This document shows positions 7,801-11,124 of a stretch of DNA of 11,124 bases, piece by piece (within the stretch, counting starts at the first letter, position 1; each line of letters starts with the position of its first letter). Below the pieces are notes generated by a model that did no database searches, was not told where the DNA came from, and saw only the letters and a program-made list of their open reading frames with translations. A program made the translations under genes and the position numbers. The stretch comes from an uncultured Lachnospiraceae bacterium (GTDB taxonomy: Bacteria > Bacillota > Clostridia > Lachnospirales > Lachnospiraceae). The stretch covers positions 1-11,124 of the forward strand of contig CAMJKC010000043.1 of assembly GCA_946406305.1 (NCBI GenBank). The letters are read 5' to 3'.

Positions 7801-8873
7801 TCAAATCAAAAACTGCTGTGACATATTATGCCATATATGGAAAGGAAGAAGAAACAACCCCTGAGGAAACGACGCCTGAAGAGACAACGCCTGAAGAAAC
7901 AAAGCCTGAGGAGACAACACCTGAAGAGACTACACCTGAGGAAACGACACCTGAAGAGACAACACCTGAGGAGACAAAGCCTGAAGAGACAAAGCCTGAG
8001 GAAACGACCCCTGAGGAGACAAAGCCTGAGGAAACGACCCCTGAGGAGACAACACCTGAAGAGACTACACCTGAGGAAACAAAGCCTGAGGAAACAACAC
8101 CTGAGGAGACGACCCCTGAAGAGACAAAGCCTGAGGAAACGACACCTGAAGAGACAAAGCCTGAGGAAACGACACCTGAAGAGACAAAACCTGAGGAGAC
8201 AAAGCCTGAAGAAACAACACCTGAAGAGACAAAGCCTGAAGAAACGACACCTGAGGAGACAACGCCTGATAAAGTAACACCTAATGAAACTACAAAAAAA
8301 GCAACTAATACATATTATAGAGGAAGTAGTGGCGGAAGTATTACAGGGGGAGGTGGAAGAGAAGGAACGAATATAATTGCACCAGTGAGCATAGATAATT
8401 TATATAGAACTAAAAAACAAGATATTGTAAAAGTAGAGAAAAAATTAGATGTTAGATCATCTCTTGCAAATGATATTATGGTTTGGAATTATGATGTAGT
8501 AAAAAATAATTGGAGCCTTCAAGTAGTTGGAAAGAATGGAAAAGTTTTGGATATAAAAAATACACTTTATATTGATACAAGTAGTGCTTTAAGAAATAAA
8601 GATAAAATTCCAGATGTATATTTATTTGATGAAAATGGACAATTAGCTAAGGGCTTTGTTGATTATGCCGATGGTAATAGATATTATTTTGAGCAAAATG
8701 ATTTAGTAAATATAGGTAAGATGGTGAGAAACCAATGGAAAGAGATAGGTAGTGGCAAATGGTATTATTTTGATGCAAATGGAGTTATGAAGAGAAATAC
8801 TACTACTCCTGATGGCTATTATGTGAATGAAGAAGGGATGTATGTTTCAAATATAATAGTTAATACTAAATAA
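4851..8873 (+). CDS. Large secreted wall-bound protein with divergent papain-like (C1) peptidase, lectin-like domain and TPEET stalk
   Basis: A 1340-residue modular surface protein. Residues 1-21 are a basic stretch plus hydrophobic core typical of a signal peptide, though no clean AxA cleavage site is visible. Residues 40-150 are very acidic. Residues 185-360 are Gly-rich with recurring GGSVIGGDG-like turns (219, 243, 281, 352), suggesting a right-handed beta-helix. LPSKYDLR (375-382) opens a C1-type peptidase domain: oxyanion Gln400, catalytic Cys406 (TGLCNTFS), DLSEAWLAYF (470-479) and His656 (GGGHAVSVVGWDD). The family NSW motif is replaced by QST (Gln701). An acidic insert lies at 550-578. 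Residues 735-915 resemble the lectin-like domain usually fused to such peptidases. Residues 920-998 form one InlB/Listeria-Bacteroides type repeat (VTFDANGG...FLGFS...YYAIYG). The TPEET stalk is 1003-1137, and cell-wall-binding repeats lie from about 1250 (GKWYYFDANGVM). It is probably a surface protease or adhesin; the substrate is unknown. Confidence 0.85.
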   Translation: MLRKSKLKKFLVLILVFSMFMTDKISNNLLVVFSMNNQSGEKTIEEIEEVEYNETFENVEDKIIEEEDKYNHIEEEQKELKKETRKFDDTTEEIKEIFDDESLNYGEEKESKEEAIDFSEYKELSVLEQLLYNKKDSAEINEEVIDIKDDIVLYYPIYVKDDVSVSINIGDKKITSPAIESAFIVSGSVKLYGNEGIIEGQNFKYPTFDLLNGEMTIEGGNIKGAYIGGCAIRAKDSDITINGGSVIGGDGENFYDDVGGDGGCAITATFSSDNNKIVFNRGSVIGGKGGSGYNGVEKSYGGFAFFDGQILYEDEELYKRGSRNEIGGGNGGIGIYIVDSEGSSNVIINEEGVRGGDGGNANRKVKKEVRYGKILPSKYDLRKYVDNGVERSVVASLHDQFQTGLCNTFSTVASAESYLLRYHPEYVEELGYNPNLQYTKNFPQEQRKKQVVGTKNVTLGTAGKYEGEIDLSEAWLAYFLRYHPADPLGNAKESKAVPTKKGKRYFNLGSSAIEMINFLSPFRGIPTEKVLSDDVMFDTVNNLVLNQADASDDDGIEEGDGITEQTDKVYEEDDSIERYAKYKPAVILKSAKCVEYADCDSKEEFLNGIKEAIYNNCAVVIGGHFVYGGGCSVYRRKEGEEHNVYMYMDSENGGGHAVSVVGWDDNFPASKFVEEKSRYIYDSDEEQNKGPTNDGALIVKQSTYGPMWTYIYYDSIFGSSWQYQVFEWELPDTYYDNMYYYDGGTAATLAQPLKYSLTNGNEYSSSPCVVFNLNKDQEVIKAVSFVSNDDVNIEDDSQKPRLQIFKSGNTRVEKVGDYLVDMPITLHKGLNFIELPNPIIGEANTRYVCFINYLNCPGNSYSAYIDPIYTTKNGERVNYIISSNVKYVTGAGESYLYRTHNNQFTKYEQGNFRIKMITSNNIDVTFDANGGTFGDNESLKLKRLYGNKILNEEVINPTYGKREFLGFSTDKDATEPNINSDTIFKSKTAVTYYAIYGKEEETTPEETTPEETTPEETKPEETTPEETTPEETTPEETTPEETKPEETKPEETTPEETKPEETTPEETTPEETTPEETKPEETTPEETTPEETKPEETTPEETKPEETTPEETKPEETKPEETTPEETKPEETTPEETTPDKVTPNETTKKATNTYYRGSSGGSITGGGGREGTNIIAPVSIDNLYRTKKQDIVKVEKKLDVRSSLANDIMVWNYDVVKNNWSLQVVGKNGKVLDIKNTLYIDTSSALRNKDKIPDVYLFDENGQLAKGFVDYADGNRYYFEQNDLVNIGKMVRNQWKEIGSGKWYYFDANGVMKRNTTTPDGYYVNEEGMYVSNIIVNTK
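7857..8261 (+). repeat. Tandem 15-bp repeat encoding 27 x [T/K]PEET
   Basis: There are 27 uninterrupted in-frame 15-bp units (405 bp): 17 encode TPEET and 10 encode KPEET. Degenerate TPDKV and TPNET units follow (8262-8291). The coding variation is confined to the first residue. The DNA differs mainly by synonymous changes, GAA/GAG in the Glu pair and ACA/ACG/ACT in the Thr. A 30-bp KT dimer (cctgaagagacaaag, then cctgaggaaacgaca) recurs in the second half. The encoded segment is acidic and Pro/Thr-rich, likely an extended and possibly O-glycosylated stalk between the catalytic head and the wall anchor. Gain or loss of units keeps the reading frame. Confidence 0.97.
8828..8857 (+). promoter_or_regulatory. 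Weak candidate promoter for dapA
   Basis: A perfect TATAAT (8852-8857) lies in the last codons of the surface-protein gene, with a poor -35-like TGAAGA (8828-8833, 18-bp spacer). The start would be near 8864, giving a leader of about 34 bases that includes the dapA ribosome binding site. No terminator separates the two genes, so readthrough from the surface-protein promoter is the alternative. Confidence 0.3.
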
Positions 8874-8885
8874 AAAACATATTTG

Positions 8886-8892
8886 AAAGGAG
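8886..8892 (+). promoter_or_regulatory. Shine-Dalgarno that fixes the dapA start
   Basis: AAAGGAG lies 5 bases before the ATG at 8898. It rules out the in-frame TTG at 8883, which is upstream of the ribosome binding site. Confidence 0.85.
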
Positions 8893-8897
8893 ATTTT

Positions 8898-9785
8898 ATG
8901 AGTAAAAATATATTGTGGAAAGGTGTAGGAACAGCACTCATAACACCTACAAATGAAAAAGGCATTGACTATGAAAAACTCGGTAAATTAATAGATTGGC
9001 AAATTGAAAATGGCATAAATGCACTTATAATAGCTGGGACCACAGGAGAGGGCTCAACTTTAAATGATAGCGAGCATAAAGAGTTATTAAAATTTTCAGT
9101 AGAAAGAATTAATAAAAGAGTTCCTATGATAGCAGGGACAGGGTCAAATGATACTAATTATGCTATATCATTGTCAAAGTATGCTTGTGACATAGGTGTT
9201 GATGGACTACTTGTCATAACACCATATTACAATAAAACTACACAAAATGGTTTGGTAGAGATGTATAAAAAAATATCAGATTCTGTAAATTTACCAATCA
9301 TTGTGTATAATGTTCCATCAAGGACTGGGATAAATATAGAGCCAGAGACATATAAAAAATTAGCTGAGATAGAAAACATAAATGGGATAAAAGAAGCAAA
9401 TAGTAATTTGAGTAAAATAATGGATATGTTCTATGCCGTTAATGATAACCTAAATGTGTATTCAGGAAATGATGATGAGATAGTTCCATTTTTGGCTATG
9501 GGAGGGATTGGAGTTATATCTGTATTGTCAAACATTATGCCAAAAGAGACAGTTCTTATGTGTGATAAATTTTTTGCTGGAGATATAGAGGGAAGTAAAA
9601 AAATGCAATTAGAGTATTTGCCACTTATAAGAGCATTGTTTTCAGAAGTGAACCCTATTCCTGTGAAATCTGCAATGGCAAAAATGGGGTTCTGTGAAAA
9701 TTATCTAAGGCTTCCACTTGTTCCTATGGATAAGCAAAAAGAAGAACAAATGTTTCTCCTTATGAAAAAACAAAATTTAATATAA
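8898..9785 (+). CDS. dapA: 4-hydroxy-tetrahydrodipicolinate synthase
   Basis: This enzyme condenses pyruvate with aspartate semialdehyde, the first committed step of the lysine/diaminopimelate pathway, in the cytoplasm. It has 295 residues from the ATG at 8898, the normal length for a DapA TIM barrel. Visible landmarks are GTTGEGSTL (47-55), where the two Thr contact substrate, and TPYYNK (108-113, Tyr111). YNVPSRTG (137-144) includes Tyr137 of the proton relay and Arg142. The Schiff-base lysine is Lys165 in GIKEA, and SGND is at 189-192. All key catalytic residues are present. It starts 24 bp after the surface-protein stop. The next pathway gene, dapB, is 529 bp downstream behind a non-coding repeat island, so the two are unlikely to form a simple tight operon. 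Confidence 0.96.
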   Translation: MSKNILWKGVGTALITPTNEKGIDYEKLGKLIDWQIENGINALIIAGTTGEGSTLNDSEHKELLKFSVERINKRVPMIAGTGSNDTNYAISLSKYACDIGVDGLLVITPYYNKTTQNGLVEMYKKISDSVNLPIIVYNVPSRTGINIEPETYKKLAEIENINGIKEANSNLSKIMDMFYAVNDNLNVYSGNDDEIVPFLAMGGIGVISVLSNIMPKETVLMCDKFFAGDIEGSKKMQLEYLPLIRALFSEVNPIPVKSAMAKMGFCENYLRLPLVPMDKQKEEQMFLLMKKQNLI

Positions 9786-9794
9786 GTAGAGCTC

Positions 9795-9817
9795 GTAGGG
9801 GCGAGCATTGCGAGCCC
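9795..9817. repeat. Full GTAGGGGCGAGC repeat, copy 1
   Basis: A 23-bp unit, GTAGGGGCGAGC + ATT + GCGAGCCC, begins 9 bp after the dapA stop. It is identical to the copies at 10188-10210 and 10267-10289. As single-stranded nucleic acid it can fold as GGGC-GA-GC-ATT-GC-GA-GCCC, a short stem whose only non-Watson-Crick positions are tandem G-A pairs. GAGCTC just before it (9789-9794) offers alternative pairing with CGAGC. Confidence 0.9.
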
Positions 9818-9867
9818 ATCTCTATAAAATATTTACTTAACTAATCAAAAAATTGCAATTTACAAAT

Positions 9868-10105
9868 ACCTTACACCGAAAATAATTTGCTACTCTTAAA
9901 ACATCTGTTCAATGAACCTTGAAAATCTAAATATACAAATTGATTTTTAAACCGTGATGCAATTTGTCAAAACTCGTGCAGTTTTATTTATATTAAAACA
10001 GCACTCAAACAATTGCCAAATTGCACACAAAAAATCAATTTGCATATAAGATTTTCTGAGAACCCTTGAAATGCTGTTTTGAAGAGTAGCAAATATTTTC
10101 AAGGT
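9868..10105. repeat. Long imperfect palindrome (~240 bp), MITE-like or long-hairpin element
   Basis: Two arms pair in order over about 115 bases each. The pairs are ACCTT 9868-9872/10101-10105; GAAAAT 9878-9883/10095-10100; ATTTGCTACTCTT 9885-9897/10082-10094 (13 bp perfect); AAAACA 9898-9903/10075-10080; TTCAA 9908-9912/10066-10070; AAAATCT 9922-9928/10049-10055; CAAATTGATTTTT 9936-9948/10030-10042 (13 bp perfect); TGCAATTTG 9958-9966/10017-10025; CAA 9968-9970/10013-10015; GTGC 9976-9979/10001-10004; and GTTTTA 9981-9986/9994-9999. A 7-base loop sits at 9987-9993. Weaker pairing (CTATAA 9822, TTATAG 10145) may extend it. It contains no plausible gene. It could be a decayed MITE-like element or a structured transcript; no transposase is present. 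Confidence 0.85.
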
Positions 10106-10167
10106 TATATGGGCTTATATGCTATTGTGGTGATGAGTAGATTATTATAGAAACCGATGAATTTGTT

Positions 10168-10210
10168 GTGGGGGCGAGCACATGACAGTAGGGGCGAGCA
10201 TTGCGAGCCC
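10168..10210. repeat. GTAGGGGCGAGC repeat pair, copy 2 (half unit + full unit)
   Basis: A 20-bp half unit (10168-10187: GTGGGGGCGAGCA + CATGACA) runs directly into a full 23-bp unit (10188-10210). The 43-bp pair recurs 79 bp downstream at 10247-10289 with only three differences, all in the half unit. Confidence 0.9.
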
Positions 10211-10226
10211 TATTGAAAAAGATGGA

Positions 10227-10289
10227 GTAGGGGAGAGTAAGTAACAGTAGAGGCGAGCACATGACTGTAGGGGCGAGCATTGCGAGCCC
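10227..10289. repeat. GTAGGGGCGAGC repeat array, copy 3 (two half units + full unit)
   Basis: Three units lie head to tail without spacers. They are a degenerate 20-bp half unit (10227-10246: GTAGGGGAGAG + TAAGTAACA), a 20-bp half unit (10247-10266: GTAGAGGCGAGCA + CATGACT) and a full 23-bp unit (10267-10289). The ATG inside CATGACT happens to be in frame with dapB and creates a false upstream start at 10261. Confidence 0.9.
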
Positions 10290-10305
10290 TTATTTAAATA
10301 AAGGG
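10287..10305 (+). promoter_or_regulatory. Palindrome overlapping the dapB Shine-Dalgarno
   Basis: CCCTTATTT (10287-10295) is the reverse complement of AAATAAGGG; the downstream arm is AAATAA-A-GGG (10296-10305), with one extra A. The right arm includes the AAGGGG ribosome binding site of dapB (10301-10306), and the left arm begins with the last CCC of the repeat unit. A leader hairpin could therefore cover the ribosome binding site. The stem is mostly A-T, so the effect would be modest. Confidence 0.4.
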
Positions 10306-10314
10306 GATAGAAAA

Positions 10315-11070
10315 ATGAAAATTTTGGTAAGTGGAATAATGGGACACATGGGAAAGATATTATCTGATATGATAATGGATGATAAGGACTTGTGTTTAGT
10401 AGCAGGAGTTGATAAGTATAAAAAGGTAGATAAATTATATGACGACAAAGTAGTTTGTTATGGTAGTTTTGATGCTGTAAAAGAAGACATAGATGTAGTG
10501 ATTGATTTTTCACATCATTCAATGACAAAAGAATTAGTGGACTATGGTGTGAGTAAAAATAAAATATTAGTAATTGCGACTACTGGGCAAACAGAAGAAG
10601 AAATTGAAATGATAAAAGAAGCAAGTAAGAAAATACCTATATTTTTTTCGGCAAATTATTCGCTCGGCATAAACCTTCTTATAGATTTAGCAAAAAAAGT
10701 AGCACTGACTATGAAAGATGCAGATATAGAAATAGTTGAAACTCATCACAATAGAAAAATTGATGCACCATCTGGCACAGCACTTGCCATAGCAAATGGC
10801 ATAAAAGAAGTGAGACCTAATTCAAATTTTGTGATGGGGAGAAGTGGACAAAAAAAGAGAGAGAAAGATGACATAGGTATAAATGCTATAAGGATGGGAA
10901 ATGTAGTTGGTATTCATGAAGTTCTTGTATCTACAAATAATCAAACTATAACTTTAAAGCATGAAGCACATGATAGAGCCGTTTTTGCGGAAGGAGCAAT
11001 ATCCGCAGCAAAGTTTATGGAAAATAAAAAAGCAGGCTTATATGATATGGATGATTTAATAAAAGGGTAA
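10315..11070 (+). CDS. dapB: 4-hydroxy-tetrahydrodipicolinate reductase
   Basis: This enzyme reduces the product of DapA with NAD(P)H to tetrahydrodipicolinate, the branch point to meso-DAP. It has 251 residues from the ATG at 10315, which follows AAGGGG by 8 bases; the in-frame ATG at 10261 lies inside a repeat unit and would add 18 unrelated residues. Landmarks are the nucleotide-binding GIMGHMG (7-13), ATTG (88-91), SANYSLG (112-118), and the catalytic signature HHNRKIDAPSGTA (144-156) with His144, His145 and Lys148. The C-terminal HDR-x-FA-x-GA (219-228) is also present. The family landmarks I can check are intact. The next gene starts 11 bp downstream with a strong ribosome binding site, so those two are co-transcribed. 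Confidence 0.96.
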   Translation: MKILVSGIMGHMGKILSDMIMDDKDLCLVAGVDKYKKVDKLYDDKVVCYGSFDAVKEDIDVVIDFSHHSMTKELVDYGVSKNKILVIATTGQTEEEIEMIKEASKKIPIFFSANYSLGINLLIDLAKKVALTMKDADIEIVETHHNRKIDAPSGTALAIANGIKEVRPNSNFVMGRSGQKKREKDDIGINAIRMGNVVGIHEVLVSTNNQTITLKHEAHDRAVFAEGAISAAKFMENKKAGLYDMDDLIKG

Positions 11071-11075
11071 GGAGG
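11071..11075 (+). promoter_or_regulatory. Shine-Dalgarno of the last, partial gene
   Basis: GGAGG directly follows the dapB stop codon and lies 6 bases before the ATG at 11082. This supports a real start there. Confidence 0.85.
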
Positions 11076-11081
11076 AAAATT

Positions 11082-11124
11082 ATGAGAATAGGAATATATG
11101 GATATGGTAATGTGGGAAAAGGTG
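11082..11124 (+). CDS. ddh: N-terminus of a dinucleotide-binding dehydrogenase, probably meso-diaminopimelate dehydrogenase (3' truncated)
   Basis: Only 14 codons are in the window (MRIGIYGYGNVGKG). They form the first strand and the glycine-rich turn G-Y-G-N-V-G of a Rossmann NAD(P)-binding fold. The phrase IGIYGYGN-x-G-x-G is close to the N-terminus of diaminopimelate dehydrogenase, which converts tetrahydrodipicolinate to meso-DAP in one step with ammonia and NADPH. Its position 11 bp after dapB fits this. Homoserine dehydrogenase and other Rossmann enzymes begin in a similar way, so the identity is an inference from a short fragment plus context. Confidence 0.55.
   Translation, partial: MRIGIYGYGNVGKG

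Noticed and set aside
7828..8277. 149-codon plus-strand frame rich in Arg, Lys, Leu and Gln, overlapping the TPEET repeat, and an antisense frame at 8065-8280
   Set aside because: Both are open only because the 15-bp repeat contains no stop codon in those frames. Their products are low-complexity echoes of the repeat, with no ribosome binding site; the main frame has a clear domain structure on both sides.
8883..8897. TTG start for dapA at 8883
   Set aside because: It lies upstream of the AAAGGAG ribosome binding site; the ATG at 8898 gives the normal DapA N-terminus.
9795..10289. CRISPR array
   Set aside because: The repeat units lie head to tail or at irregular distances (0, 16 and about 350 bp) with no regular unique spacers, and no cas genes are present.
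9786..10314. Lysine riboswitch or T-box controlling dapB
   Set aside because: I looked for conserved T-box bulge/antiterminator and lysine-aptamer elements and for a terminator ahead of dapB, and saw none. The structure present is one long hairpin plus dispersed repeats. A covariance-model search (Infernal/Rfam) would settle this.
10261..10314. Upstream ATG start for dapB at 10261
   Set aside because: It lies in a dispersed repeat unit; the DapB fold starts at the ATG at 10315, which has its own ribosome binding site.
10145..10528. Antisense 127-codon frame across the repeat island and the start of dapB
   Set aside because: Half of it overlaps the well-supported dapB, the rest covers non-coding repeats, and it has no recognisable domain.

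Overview
The window is AT-rich DNA with tightly packed genes, all on the plus strand. It looks like an anaerobic, Gram-positive, low-GC member of the Bacillota (Clostridia, perhaps a Lachnospiraceae-like lineage). The signs are two secreted proteins with glucan/choline-type cell-wall-binding repeats, a group II ECF transporter module, an oxygen-sensitive radical SAM activase, and lysine/diaminopimelate genes. Genus-level placement cannot be made from the sequence alone.

Layout: (1) 1-770 is the 3' end of a secreted protein with a fibronectin-like module and about six cell-wall-binding repeats, closed by a clear intrinsic terminator (824-850). (2) 858-4753 is a compact run ecfA1-ecfA2-ecfT-nrdG-like-nth with two 4-bp stop/start overlaps and no gap over 7 bp. 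The first three genes encode the energising module of an ECF vitamin/metal uptake system (no S component is present). The fourth encodes a radical SAM activase, and the fifth endonuclease III. (3) 4851-8873 encodes a 1340-residue secreted, wall-bound protein. In order it has a signal peptide, an acidic stretch, a Gly-rich beta-helix-like region, a divergent papain-like (C1) peptidase domain with a lectin-like domain, an InlB-type repeat, 27 pentapeptide [T/K]PEET repeats and cell-wall-binding repeats. It has a consensus extended -10 box whose predicted start point falls on the ATG. (4) 8898-11124 carries dapA, dapB and the first 14 codons of a dinucleotide-binding dehydrogenase, probably diaminopimelate dehydrogenase; together these would make meso-DAP for wall peptidoglycan and lysine.

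The least explained part is the 529-bp gap between dapA and dapB. It holds three full and three half copies of a GTAGGGGCGAGC-type repeat, partly in head-to-tail arrays. Between them lies a roughly 240-bp imperfect palindrome that could fold into one long hairpin. This looks like a non-coding repeat or MITE-like island between two genes of one pathway, and it ends next to the dapB ribosome binding site.

The most interesting coding observation is the large surface protein. It keeps the C1 peptidase Gln, Cys and His, but has Gln where the family has the active-site Asn, and it carries a stalk that can vary in length. I see no CRISPR array, tRNA, rRNA, integrase or transposase gene.
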